Below are positions 22,490-34,584 of a DNA stretch of 64,000 nt, piece by piece (positions within the stretch are counted from its first letter, which is position 1; every line of letters starts with the position of its first letter). A model generated the notes under the pieces. The model saw only the letters and a list, made by a program, of their open reading frames with translations, did no database searches and was not told where the DNA came from. Origin of the DNA: Podocnemis expansa (Eukaryota > Chordata > Testudines > Podocnemididae); the NCBI GenBank assembly GCA_007922195.1, contig ML682059.1, positions 16,368,497-16,432,496 of the forward strand. The letters are read 5' to 3'. The position numbers were made by a program, and so were the translations under genes.

Positions 22490-25095
22490 CAGAGGAGAGT
22501 GGTCTTCATGAAGGAACAGTGGGGGGTGGGCGCAAGCCCACCCACTTCTAAAACCCCTCCCCCAGCCTAAGGGGAGGTGGCACTGGGCTGTTCTGCAAAA
22601 GATTTCGGGGGAGAACTAAGGAAAAAACATAGCAGGTGTGAGGGTCACAGGTCAATAAGCAGTGTTTCAGATGAGGACACTGAGCAGAGAACCTTGGACA
22701 GCAACCACTGCTCCTGGAAGCTGTCGAGGGAGCCAGTGGACTCTGCCCAGAGGAACTCTGCCCAGAGGCGTGCACGGACAAAGGACCAGAAATAGGCCCC
22801 ACAGTCACAGGCCCCTACCTCAACCAGCCTCCTCTATCTGGTCTTATAGATGGTTACTTTCGCATAAGCCAGGAGGAGGTTGACGAGGACGTCCTGCGAC
22901 TTTGTGGGCCACAGATAGGGAGTGCATAGAGCAACAGATATGCGGAGAAGTGCAGCCAGAACCTCAATAAGAGGTTCTGGAAGAGCCAGAAAAAGGGCTA
23001 CAACCTGGTGTGCTGTAGGTAGGTGTGCGCCAGGGTCTCCCTCATGCCATAAAAGGGGTAGGTGTCAAGACGGGGCGTGAACAATGCCAGGTACATGCCC
23101 ATGCTCATGGCTCCGTGGAGGAGGAGGCGCCAACTGATGTTCCCGGCGGGCCGTGGGGTAGGATGGCATAAGGCTGGCCCACCGGGGGTCCTTGCTCTTC
23201 GCAGGTGGGATTAGGTCCCGCCATTTGGTGTCAGGGCAGGACGTGAGGGAAAGGAAATGGATGATATGGAGCACGAGCATGTACAAATATTGGCGAGCAC
23301 AGTTTGGAAGGGCACCGGCTGAAGGTCCAGCAGTCGGCTTGGGGCATGGGGTGGAAGCGGCTGGGGGGGCTCACGGGGCCAGGGCCCAATCAAGAGCCCT
23401 GGAGGGCCAGGACTGAGAGGGGGGCAGGGAGTACCCTTTCCCAGGACCTACTCAAGGTAGGCTCGAGCAGCAGGGGGCAGGGCCGCCTTCACCTGCTGGA
23501 GTAGGCTCTGTGGGTACAAGGGGTGGAGAGCCCCATATGTCGGGCTAGCTCATGGGGATCCACCCAGTCTCCCCCAGCATAATCCAAGAGGTCTCCAACT
23601 CTGGTGACACCTGCCAGGACAACCCTCCGCCTCACAGAGGGGGCCTCTGCCACCTGCACACCGAGATGGGGGTTATATAGCAGGGGCTCTGCAAGGACGT
23701 CTTCCCCCTCAGTGGGTACAACTGACCTGGAAGCCACAACGAGCCTCCGGGTCTGGCAGAGGTCATGGTAGAAGGCTGGCAGCTCAGACAGGTCTTGCAG
23801 ACCACTCTCAGGTCAAGATAAAAGAGCCGCAGGTCATATCAGAGCCCTCAGTAGCAGTGGACGAAAGTGCATGCCAAGTGGCTCCATGCCGGATTACCTG
23901 CACCATAAAGGAGTCTCTGCAGGGCCTGGAGGCAGAAGGCGTGGACCTGGCTGTGAACAGAGCACGGGCCCTGCCCTCTCTCCTCCAGGGGCAGGCTCAG
24001 AATCCCTGCAGAGATCCAGTGCGGTCTTGGCCAAAAGAACTCCAGAACTGTCTTCTGGAGGTGGGCCAGGAACGTCAGAGGTGGGACCAGGCTGTTGAGC
24101 CGGTGCCAGAGCATGGACAGGATGAGCTGGTTGATGACCAGTGCCCATCCCCGGAGACAGAGGCACTGCAGCAGTCCCGTCCACCTCTGCAGCCGATCAG
24201 CGACCCTGCCCACCAACTCATGCCAGTTCTAATCCGGAGAGGGATGGCTGGCAGAGAGGTAAACATCCAGATAGAGCAGCAGACCCACGCTCCACTGGAT
24301 GGCTTGAAGCGTGGGTGGGAGGGGGCTCACCGACCACCCGGCCCCTACTGTCAGGTCAGAGCTCTTGACCATGTTGACCCAGGCAGAGGAGGCCGCCGAG
24401 TAGATGGCCTGGCAGGCCTCCAGTTTCACCAGGTCGCCTGGGTCCTGGACCACAAGGAGCACATCATCGGCATATGCCAACAGGACCAGCCACATCTCTG
24501 GCTCACGGAGCACCGACCCTATCAAGCTCCAGCAGAGTAGACAGAGGAAGGGCTTGATGGCCAGAGTGTACAGCTGGCCTGACAGCGGGCAGCTTTGATG
24601 GACTCCTTGCCCGAAACTGACTGGCTCATTCAGGGTCCAGTTGAGCTCAGCCAGGCACTCCACGGAGGCGTACAGCACCCCGGGAAACCCCATAAAGCGG
24701 GACCCAAAGCCAAAGGCTTGCAGGGTGCCCAGAATGTACCTGTGACCCACCCTGTCCAACACTTTCTCCTGGTCCAGGGCCAGGAGGCAAATGACAGGCC
24801 ATCCCTACACCTGAGCTTCAGGACATCCTGGACCAGGTACAGGTTGCTGAAGATAGACCAGCCTGGGATGGTATAGGTCTGGTCGAGATGGACCCAAGCT
24901 TCAGTGAGATGGCCTTGGCAATGATCTTGTAGTCCGTGCAGAGGAGCGAGATGGGACACCAGTTCCGAAGGTTGTGGAGGTCCCCCTTCTTGGGCAGCAG
25001 GGCCAGCACGGCCCACCTGCAACAGAGGGGGAGCTCCCTGCTTCCCTCAGACTCGGCCCAGATGGTGGTCAGTTCCGAACCGAGGACATCCCTTA
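22490..25095 (-). mobile_element. L1/Tx1-like LINE, copy B (5'-truncated)
   Basis: This minus-strand copy aligns by eye to copy A from its 3' end (gcgcaagcccacccacttc) to the start of the RT. It lacks the endonuclease and ORF1. RT motifs: LDRVGHRYILGTLQAFGFG, SGQLYTLAIKPFLCLL and LAYADDVLLVVQDPGDL (24229-24762). The catalytic YADD is intact here. The frame is still broken, for example between 24762 and 24818. It ends abruptly near 25095, typical of 5' truncation. It lies directly upstream of copy A in the same orientation. Confidence 0.85.
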
Positions 25096-26205
25096 GAGAG
25101 TGGTGGAAGTGGGTATAGATTAGCCGCAGGCTTAGTGAAGCCTTGTTCTCTGGGTTAAGTTAGCTAGGAGTACTCTAGTGTAATTGGTTCCAGGTGTCCC
25201 AATCAACAAACCTTAAAAGCCTCCTTCCCAGGCAGGGCAGGGCAGTTGAAGGAAAGCTAGAGAGGAGTAGAGCTGCTTGGAGAACACTCTGAAGTTTTGC
25301 TTGCAGTTTGCTGCATTATCACTAGGTACAGGGTGGGGCTGGGAGAAAAAATCTTACAAGCAAGGCTATTAGGCCTTGCATCCTGCAGGTGGACTTTGTT
25401 GCTTGAAGAGCTAAACTAGGCAGTGGAGGTGGGGCAACCCCAAACAAGGGAAGGGCCCTGAAGACTGAGGCTTCAGGACAGGGGTTTGTGGGACTTCCCA
25501 GAGCCTGAAGTTGGACCAGGAGCAGTGGGACTGCTGAGTGGTGACCCAAGGAAGGTAGTAGCCCTCCCAGACTCAGTGTGGAGGCTGCTACTTAATAGGG
25601 TCCCTGGGTTGGGGGTGGGGGGTAGAGGGTGGGACTGGGCCCTCCAATTCCCTCCAGTCAGCTAACTCTCCCCCCATTTAGGGGAGGTGAGGTTGAGAAG
25701 GGCCAACCAGTCTTTGCCAGGCAGCAAGATAAAGAGCACAAGACCTGCAGTGGTTTCTGAGCCCTTACCTCATACACTATGCAATCTGTAATAACACTAT
25801 CTGGAGATGTTCCCATTACAGTTATGTGAACAATTGGCTTTTTGATTCACTGGCAGTTCCTAAAAAGAAAAAAAAAAAATGCAGTTCAGGTCAAACAGAA
25901 ATATTTTAGAATTTTCAGCAAATTGAAAAAGTCAGCAAAAATTATTTCAGGTGAAATGGTTTTATTTCACCTTAAATTATTTTTTTTTTAGTATTTTAAA
26001 CTTTTGCTTAATAAAATTCTGTGAAATGAATGGCTAGACTCACCAAAAAGAAACTACTAGAGGAGAAGGTGCTGTCTATCTACCAATATCCCAGTAGTTA
26101 GACAATTCACCTGGGACACAGGTGACCTCACTTTTACTCGCTGCTCTGGAACAGGGACTTAAATGTAGCTTTTCCCCTCTGAGGAAACTGACCTTAACTG
26201 CTAGG
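25096..26205. other. Unclassified non-coding, possibly LTR- or repeat-derived
   Basis: 25096-25760 is moderately GC-rich with phrases such as ccttaaaagcctccttccc and gggcagggcagttgaagg that have a promoter/leader look. No terminal TG...CA pair, primer-binding site or second copy is visible. 25860-26205 is AT-rich with A-runs. No gene is supported. Confidence 0.3.
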
Positions 26206-26942
26206 GGCTACATCTACATTGCAGAGCATTTTTGAAAAAAAAAAAAAAATTGAAAAAATTATTTTGAAATATATTCAGAATAATTATCTCAAAATAACTT
26301 TTTTCAAAAATGCTCTTTCAGGAGAATGGCCTGGGGTTGGCCCATTGTCCTGAAAAACTGCAGTTTCTTTTTCTTGGTTTTTTTGGAAGTGAAAGTCTGC
26401 ATCAGACTTTTTTTTTTTTTTTTTTAAGAAAGGCCAATGAAAATGGAACAGATAAGCTGGCTTTTTTGAAAAAAGCCTTTGCTGTATCTGGCAATGGCAT
26501 TTTTTTCCAAAAAGCTATCTTGAAAAATGCCTTTTCTTTCAAAAAAGCTGTTGGGTTTACCTTTTTTGAAAAAGCGCACTGGTATCTTGAAATACCAAAG
26601 CACTTTTTTGCAACACTAAACCTGGTTACCTTTCGAAAACAAAACCTTTTTTGAGATCACTTTTTTCGAAAAGGCTATCGCCAGACATGGGAGACGCTTT
26701 TATTTAAAAAAAGCCTGACTATCTCTTCCATTGGTGCTTTTTTGAAAAAGTCTGGTGTAGACTTTCACTTTCAGAGGCAAAAAAAGCCATGGTATTTCAG
26801 GACAAGCAGTCAGTCCCTGGACCATTCTCCTGAAAAAGCATTTTTGAAAAAAAGTTATTTTGAGAATTCTGAATATATTTCAAAATCTTTTTAGAAAAAA
26901 AAAAAGTTTTTGTCAAAAATGCTTTGCAATGTAAACATAGCC
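26206..26942. mobile_element. Harbinger-like MITE, TTTTTTGAAAAA word type (737 bp)
   Basis: Left end ggctacatctacattgcaga and right end tttgcaatgtaaacatagcc are inverted. The flanking trinucleotide is agg on both sides (26203-26205 against 26943-26945). The interior is a dense array of ttttttgaaaaa and related words. A 114-codon plus-strand frame is composed of these words (repeated F/K) and is not a gene. Confidence 0.8.
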
Positions 26943-27074
26943 AGGCTGTTTACCTTTCTGGAGCAGGGGTTTTGTTAATCATTTCTGGTCTGTTTGTATA
27001 AAATACTTGAAAAGTCATTTAGTCAGAGAAATTCTGTGAGTATGACTGCATATGGTTAGGCTTCTCACCTGAAC

Positions 27075-27600
27075 ATAAAATTTGCTGTACTGGATTAGAC
27101 CAATGGTCCATTTAACCCAGTACCTTCTTGTCTGACAGTGGACTATGCCAAATGTCTCAAAAAGAATGATCAGGACAGAATAATTTTTTCATGATCTGTT
27201 TCTTTTCATCCAGTCCCAGCTTTAGGCAGTCAGAGGTTTAGGTACACCTGGAGTATGGGACTTTGTTCCTGCCTAACTTAGCTAATAGTCTTTCATGTCT
27301 TTGTCCTCCATGAATTTACTGAATTATTTTCTGAACTCAATTCTCTTTTAATTCTTCACAACATCCCCTGACAATGAGTTCCACAATTTGACTTTGCTTT
27401 GTATGAAGTTTGTTCCTATGTATGTTTGAAACCTCCTGGTTATTAATTCCTTCAGGTGGCACCTGGATCTTGTGTTATGTGAAATGATAAAAAACACTTC
27501 TGTATTCACTTTTTTCTCACCAGTCATGATTTTATAGATTTGTATCATATCCCATCTTAGTCATCTCTTTTTCAAGCTGCAAAGTCTGAGGCAGACTAGT
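27075..27600 (-). mobile_element. CR1 LINE 3' end (minus), a second subfamily
   Basis: Plus strand begins 'gtactggattagaccaatgg' then 'tctgacagtgg', the reversed 3' untranslated region of a common reptile CR1 subfamily. The ORF2 C-terminus follows on minus (27348-27548): KVNTEVFFIISHNTRSRCHL and GTNFIQSKVKLWNSL. 5'-truncated near 27600, just before a hAT element. Confidence 0.85.
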
Positions 27601-27620
27601 TTTTGCCAGGGCTGTATGTG

Positions 27621-28114
27621 CAGGGATTAAAGTACAATTTGATGGGCCCCAGAAACATCCAACATGGGTGCCCCCCCCCTCTGGCCGAGGTGGACCCCCA
27701 ATACCGGTCCCCAGAATCCACCTCCTTCCCCCATACCCACCTACCCCCACTACACACAGCCACCCCCAGATAGACAGACACACACAAAACCCCCAGCACT
27801 CCCCCCTACAAAGCCCTTACCTCCACTATTTGCAGGCTGGCTGACCAGCCACAAGCTGCTCCACCCTGCAGGGGGAGATTCACAAACTCCCAGCCTGCCG
27901 CAGCTCTCTGCTGACTGGGCTTAAGGTGGAACAGGGCTTACGGTGGTGCCACCGGAATGCTGCATTCTAGCTGCCCTTGCTATTTTTAGCAGGGCCCCGG
28001 AGCACAGCATTCCGATGTGTTCCTCTATTTTTAGGGGCCACAGAACACTGACAGCCTAAAACTAGGGGGACTCAGAACTGCTTTCCGGTGCATTCCCCCT
28101 TACTTTAACCCCTG
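27621..28114. mobile_element. Non-autonomous hAT transposon (494 bp), perfect 8-bp TSD
   Basis: Termini cagggattaaagta and tactttaacccctg form an inverted pair with one mismatch. The flanks are identical 8-mers, tgtatgtg at 27613-27620 and 28115-28122. The interior is GC-rich on one side with C-runs and has no transposase. Short ORFs inside are compositional. Confidence 0.93.
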
Positions 28115-28802
28115 TGTATGTGTCAGCTGAGCACTGATATATTCATAGTTTGAAACCGAACCAGTTCATCTATATGTTAATATTATTTGAAGCAGACTTG
28201 TAAGAATGTGTTTAGTGGACTTTATTAATCTTACTTGTAATTTCTGTATCAGATGCCACATGGTAATATTTGCTTTATAACTGTAAAAATGCCTGTCCTG
28301 AGCTTCTATAGCAAGGCAGAGGGAGTGGTTCCACTGCCAATCGAGATGAACTGTCAAAAGTAAAGTGCCTTTGTGATGAAACCCAGTACAAGGACTTGAT
28401 TGACTTTCTCAAGCCATGAAAGTTCTACAGGCAAGGAAGCTCATCCCACCAGCTTGCATTCTGGAAAAAAAGAAAATAAAGATAGTGGACATGAATTTTA
28501 TGAATATTTATATCCACTCTTTACTTCCTCCTTTCAGAATCTTTTGTGATCTTTGGTAACCAACCATCACTAAGTCCAGCTTGGCTCGGTAGCAAGATAG
28601 ACAGGAATCCCCAAGGGGACTGTCTATGATTCCATTGTGAGACTGTTAGTGTTTCAGGATTTCATATTTGTTACTACAGAGGTGAAATCTAATTATAAAC
28701 AAGTTTGGGTGCCTGCCCTGCTTTTTGACAGTCTGTGCTTAGATTGTCACTCACAGTTGTAAAACACTCAAGACAGTATGACACTCTCTGGTTCGAGTGT
28801 TA
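28115..28802. other. Non-coding, nothing recognised
   Basis: No gene or terminal repeats recognised. The last part abuts a CR1 fragment. Confidence 0.4.
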
Positions 28803-29380
28803 TGCAAGAGGGTAAATAACACTTTCTAATTAATTTTCACCGCACCATTATGATTTTATAGACCTCTATCATATCCCTCCTTAACTGTCTATTTTCTAAT
28901 CTGAAAAGGCACAATCTTTTTAATCTCTCTTTATATGGAAGCTGTTCCATACCCTTAATCATTTTTGTTACCCTTTGCTGTATCTTTTCCAATTCCAAAA
29001 TATCTTTCTCGAAGGCTAGAACTTCATTCAGTATTCCAGAAGTGGGGTGTGTCATGGCTTTACATAGTGGCTTTATTAAATTTACTAGCTTATTATTACC
29101 TACTCTTTTCCTAATGGTTCCTAACATTCTATTAACTTTTTTTAAAAGCCTCTACACTTTGAGGAGATGTTTGCAGAGTATTAGCTATGATGACTCCCAG
29201 ATTAGCTGATTTATACCTCATCATTTTGAATGTGTAGGTGGGGTTCTGTTTTCCAAGGTACTTTAGTTTTCATTTATCATCATTTAATTTTCATCTACCA
29301 TTTTGTTGCCAAGTCATCCAATTTGGTGAGATCCCTTTATAACTCTGATTTAAAGTCCCTGGTCCAATAATTAGTTTATT
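28803..29380 (-). mobile_element. CR1 LINE internal fragment (minus)
   Basis: Minus strand (28837-29127) encodes LELEKIQQRVTKMIKGMEQL, PYKERLKRLCLFRLENRQLR and RRDMIEVYKI, the ORF2 C-terminal segment. The plus strand opens with gagggtaaataacacttt, the region just inside the 27.1-kb subfamily end. Sequence up to about 29380 continues upstream into ORF2 with stops. Both ends are truncated. Confidence 0.82.
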
Positions 29381-30160
29381 ACATATGCAAAATAGAAAAG
29401 TTTTAACACAGAGAAATTGCATGAATCCAAGCCCAGATCATCCAATAACCTGGTGGTTCAGGCACTCACAAGGGAGACCTGAGTTAAAGAATGAGAATTT
29501 GAACCTTATAGTTGATATCCCCCTAACCATTGGGGTGAAAGGTGGCTGCTCAACTCATAATTTTGTGAGTGCTGCATAAATTCCATAAAGAATCTACCTT
29601 GAACAAAACACTTTGTTTTGATAATCTCCTAACAGACATTTTGGACCCTTCCAAATTTTGTTTTATTTCATTTAGACTGAAATGAGTTGTTGAAACTGAC
29701 TTGAACTGACAATTTTTTCGATTGATCCCAACCTGCATTTTTCAGTGAAAGCCATACTCTCAGTGAAACAGGTCCAATTCAGAATGGTATGGGGCTCTTT
29801 GAACGCCATTATTTTCCCCCTTGAGCAAGATGGGAACTCTCAATCTCTGTCTTGATGGGCCAAATGGTGTATTCTTTAACTGTGTTATTTCAGTTGTGTT
29901 AGCATATCATGACTGAAAATCTCTGGAAAGATACAGGCCAAAACTTTGGAAGCTGTATTAGAAAGCTGTGTTATAGCTTAGGTTCCCCACTAAGAGAATG
30001 TGAAACAGCAAAAACCAGTAATAGTGTAGTACAGTATAGTATCATACCATTCATAGCTCTTTCTTACAGCAGTTTCCTTCCTTCTTCCACACTGTTTGAA
30101 CCAAAATGGCTTGTTTACTTTCCAGAGATGAGCTAGCAGTCTGTCTGTCTGGGTAACAAA
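29381..30160. other. Non-coding, nothing recognised
   Basis: AT-rich. Short ORFs on both strands have no identifiable content. Confidence 0.4.
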
Positions 30161-31288
30161 AATAGAAGAAATTTAATAGTGGAAAGTGTAAGGTGATTTT
30201 TGGGACTAATAACAAGAATTTTTCCTATTAACTGGGGAATCAGTTGAAAGTGGCAGAGGAGTAGAAGGACCTGGACATATTGGTTGATCACAGGATGACT
30301 ATAAGTCACCAATATGATGTGGCCATGAAAAAAGGTAATGCAGTCCTATGGTGCATCAGACAAGGTGTTTCCTGTAGGGATAGGGAGGTGTTAGTACCAT
30401 TATAAAAGGTGCTGGTGAGACCTCATCAATAATATTCTGTGCAGGTTCTGGTCCCCCATGTTTAAGAAAGATGAAGTCAAACTGAAATAGGTGCAGAAAA
30501 GGGCTACAAAGATGATCTACAAAATAGAAAACCTGCCTGTGAGAGAAGGCTGAAGGAGCTTGGCTTGTTTAGCCTAACCAAAAGAAGGTTGAAGGGAAAT
30601 AGAGATTGCTCTCTGTAAGCACACGAGAAGGATAAATGCCAGGGAGAGAGACGAATTCTTGAAATTCAGTGCCATTGTGGACACAGGAACAAATGAATGT
30701 AAACTGGTCATCAGGAAGTTAAGACTTGAAATTAGACACAGGTTTATAACCATCAGAGAAGTGATGTTCTGGAATAGCCTTCAGAGAACTGTGGCAGCAA
30801 AAAATCTAGTCAGCTTCAAAACCAAGCTTGATAAATTTATGGAGGGGATGATACTATAAGACAGAGTAGTTTTGTAATTGCCCAATCTTTGACTGGTGGT
30901 AGTGGATATGCCAATGGCCTGAGATGGGATGTTAGATGGGATGGATTCTGAGTTATGGAGAATTCTTTCTGGGTGTCTAACTGGTGAATCTTGCCCACAT
31001 GCTCAGGGTTTAACTGATCAGAATATTTGAGGTAGGGAAGAATTGTCCTCCATGGAAGATTTGCTAAGGCTCTCAGGATTTTTCATCCTCCTCAGTAGCT
31101 TGGGCCATGGCTCACTTGCAGGTGGCTTCTCTGTACCTTAAAGTCTTTAAATCATGATTTGAGGACTTTACTAACTCAGTCATAGGTTTGAGGTTTATTA
31201 CAGGAGTTGGTGGCTGAGGTTCTATTATCTTTATTATGCAGAAGGTCAAAGATGATCATATTGGTCCTTTTGATCTTTAAATCTATGA
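30161..31288 (+). mobile_element. CR1 LINE 3' region (plus)
   Basis: Sense strand carries decayed ORF2 C-terminal sequence. Near 30240-30340 are the codons for the GVLVDHRMT-type block. 30659-30859 encodes VDTGTNECKLVIRKLRLEIR and VSFKTKLDKFMEGM. The long 3' untranslated region of this subfamily follows, with ttgcccaatctttgactgg and cttgcccacatgctcagg, ending gatctttaaatctatgaatc. The 40.0-41.5 kb minus-strand CR1 has the same 3' region. Confidence 0.85.
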
Positions 31289-31289
31289 A

Positions 31290-32470
31290 TCTTTATTGTC
31301 CTCCTTTAGGGATAACCAGGATCCCACTGAAGCCTCAATTTCCTTAAGAGCCCTCCCCAGCCTGGCATAGTCTCCTTTAAAATATGCTAGCAATCTAGCT
31401 ATAACATTTGTACCCACATGAAGGACAGTCAGAGGATTCTTTCCCACTACCATTAGGAGCCTCTTCAACCTCAGGTCCATATCTTGTATCTTAACATCCA
31501 GCAAGCAACATACCCTTCCATTCTCTGAATCAGCTCTGATAACAGTCCTATCTGTTCTACTAAGCAGAAAGTGCCCAGTCATGTAGACTTGCTTTACTGT
31601 TAACAATGTGATCCTCTATCCTATCTCCAGTTCCGTCTTGCTGCAAATCATCTCTTCCACAATTCTCCTTTGCAATCCTCTGCAGCCACTCCTGTATCTT
31701 ATTTGGTGGTAGGTATATCCATTGGCTCATTTACTAGAACTAGCTGCTCTTCTCCTCTATCTTGCCTCCAACTTTCAGTAACCCCTTGCTGTGCCCCTTC
31801 TTCATTTTCTAACCCACAAACCTGTTTCTGAGCTCTGTTTCTCCTTCACTACCTTGTCTTTTCCTCTGATGGGTTCTCACAGTCACATTCTTCCATTGGC
31901 CACTTTCCTCACCCAGCATTCTCCTCTCTGAGTTAATTGGTCTTGCTTTCTTCTGTGCATCTTGCTTCTTCCCCTTCCACCTCTTCTTTCCTCTGCTCTA
32001 ATAGTTGGTTGAACCCCCTTCTAAACTCAGAGTTTCCACCTGTATCTCCAAACTTTGAATCTTCTCTTCCATTTGGTCTATGAGGTAGCATTTCATACAT
32101 GCGAAGCTCTTTTGAGGTACTCTCTCCAAGATCATGTATATCACACAGCTTCCACATCCAGTCATCTTCATTGTCTCTTCCACTGCTTGAGTGACTACCA
32201 CTGCTGCCTCTGTATCATCATGAGACTCAAAAACAGGAAAAGACCCATAAAAGCACACGTACAATGAGATCACCAACAATGCCGGAGCACCACACTTGCT
32301 CCCTCACCACACAGTTCCTCCTCTATCTCCCTCTCCAAATTCCCATTCAGATGCCCCTGTTACATGCTCTGTCGACTGCCTCCTGTACCACTGCCTGATT
32401 GAGTGACTGCCTTTATAGCTTCCTGATTAGGGAAGCCCCATTCTCTAATTAGGGCCAGTTGTTCTCAGTA
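31290..32470 (-). pseudogene. CR1 5' end: 5' UTR and ORF1 (zinc-finger and esterase parts)
   Basis: On the minus strand, 32470-32280 is the CR1 5' leader. 31998-32279 encodes an N-terminal block with CGSC, YMILERVPQKSFACMKC (Cys pairs of a zinc-finger-like motif) and a heptad-like DQMEEKIQSLEIQVETLSLE coiled coil. After frameshifts, 31283-31606 encodes the start of the esterase-like domain: GRVCCLLDVKIQDM and NPLTVLHVGTNVIARLL. The block III motif reads HVGTN-V instead of HVGTND. CR1 ORF1 is an RNA-binding/chaperone-type protein with an SGNH-hydrolase-like domain. This copy is broken and stops before the catalytic His region. Confidence 0.78.
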
Positions 32471-34584
32471 CACCACCTAGCACCTTCTCCTGCAAACCAG
32501 AGGGTTGGGGGGAGAGGGAAAAAAATGAAAATAAAGACACACACCTCCACAAAACACACCCACCACCCCTAATCTCTGCAATTCTTTTCAGTGAGTAAAA
32601 CTGAGGTAATAATACTTCCTTTATTGATCATCTGTCTGCCTTGTCTATTGAGATTATAATCTTTCAGGGGACTGTTTCTTACTATATCTCTCTTACGATC
32701 TCTAGCATATTGGGGACCTTGGAAATTATTTCAATACAAATAAATAACTCAGTGAGTGGGAATTTTGTCACAAAGCTAAAAGAAAATGAAGGTTATGTTT
32801 AAACTAACTTTGCAATTATAAAAAGTGCTAATTAAACTACATAAATATCAGCACACTGTGCAACAGTATTTTTTTTAAATTTCCTAGAACTCAATTCCAA
32901 TTTTACTTTTTTGAATATCTAATATGAAGTCATAAAGATAACTGAAGATAATGTGGAATTACCTGGTTGGATATGTACTAAGAGTCAGTATTCTACATCA
33001 TTATCAAATGGCAGCAATTATTTAATAACAAATGCATTGAATTTGAATCAAGGTAAAGGAAAATTATCAAAAAACCAAACAGCAGCTAAGTGTTTCTGAT
33101 ATTCTTCAGTCACTGAGAAAGGCCAAGAAAGCTGCTTTGAAGAGAAGAAATCAAATGATATTTTTACATGAAGTGATATTTTTAACGTTCTCACTGAAAA
33201 GGCAGTCTTAGAACTTCAGAGCACAAGTCATATAGAATAGACAGTAGAATAAGACAAAGGATGGGTGTGTCTGTTTTAGGTTAGGATGCTGACTAAATAA
33301 TATTTAAAAATACTTTTCAGACCAGGGTTAGCATCTTTCATGCTTTAAATGGCAAAAGATTAATTTAACTAACTATATATTTGTATCAAACAAATTAGGA
33401 GTTAACTGATTAAAATAAATATATGTTAAACAGTTGTATGGCACAGCAACTTCTGCGGGGGAAGATTTAGGAAAGATGCTACCACTGCCTAGATCCTGTA
33501 CATAGAAAAGTATTTTTATGGTTCAATTTTCTCAATTTCACCATATTCAGTTGAGCTCAGAATTTCTGAGAGCAGTTCTCCTAGACTTAATAAAAATTCC
33601 TCATTCTGCTAGGTAGTAATTTCATTTAATAACAAAGTGATTATCCAGGCCCATAGTAGGAATAGTATTGGAAAGAAAACATAAACATCAAATTAGGTGA
33701 AGTCATAGTCACTTCAGTAATAATGTAGTATATAAAGGAGAATGGTGTGTGTGTGAAGGTGCTGAATGAGAAGCAACTATAAAGGGGGAGTATTCTATTT
33801 AATAAAAAGGGAAAAGCACATTTATAACATAAATTCAGAAATGATATCTACATGATAGCACACCTTATGAGTAACTACTATGTATCAGCAACAACTAGGA
33901 ATGTGACTGATAATCAAAATCAAGATTTACCAGTGCATTAAAATATTGGAGAAACATTTGATCAATGAAATTAGTTAACTGATTTTGTGCATGAACATAT
34001 TGACCATTTTTCCAAGGATGCAGATGACTAGCACTTGATTTCAATAATTCACCTTTAGCTATTATGCTTCTGATAGACAAGAGATACATGAATTCTTTTA
34101 ATTAAATCAGGAGATAAAAGCATTACAGAAAGTAATACTGGAAAACTATATTACAAGAGATGGCTCTAGCTGTTAGGTGTCATCAATAATTTTGGAATAG
34201 AAAAATAAGAGAAAATCCCATGTGTTTTAGAAGGGGGAGCAAAAAAAAAATCTATTGAGGTTTCAATAATATTGATTAGTAAGGTTTGAGATTCTTGGTG
34301 TTCTGTTAAACTTGTAACATGGTTTTAAAAATTAGATGTACAATAAGGTTATTGGCAAGCCAATAATGACAAAAAGGATAGGAAAAAAGAGTCATATCAG
34401 CTTTAGTGATACTGTTCAAATTCAGCTGAGTGCCATTAGAAATGGCCTTGATAGCTTCCAGACAATGTCATAAAGTCATTTGGGTCTCAGAAATATTAAA
34501 TACTATCTCTGAACCTTGACCACATCATGGTTTTATTTTCACAAAAATAGCCAGCTTCAGCATGTGTGTCTATACTATCCTACA
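32471..34584. other. AT-rich single-copy DNA
   Basis: About 2.1 kb with no recognised gene, repeat or regulatory signal. Short runs of A/T and a (gt)5 stretch near 33745 only. Confidence 0.4.

Noticed and set aside
23857..24540. 227-codon plus-strand open frame
   Set aside because: It is antisense to the Tx1-like copy B RT on the minus strand and has no domain of its own.
25096..25790. Possible solo LTR
   Set aside because: No TG...CA ends, no target duplication and no second copy visible; listed only as unclassified DNA.
26310..26654. 114-codon plus ORF rich in Phe and Lys
   Set aside because: It is a translation of the TTTTTTGAAAAA word array in a MITE.
30161..32470. Adjacent opposite-strand CR1 pieces as a twin-priming inversion
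   Set aside because: The order (sense 3' part first, inverted 5' part second) is wrong for twin priming, so two insertions or a later rearrangement is simpler.
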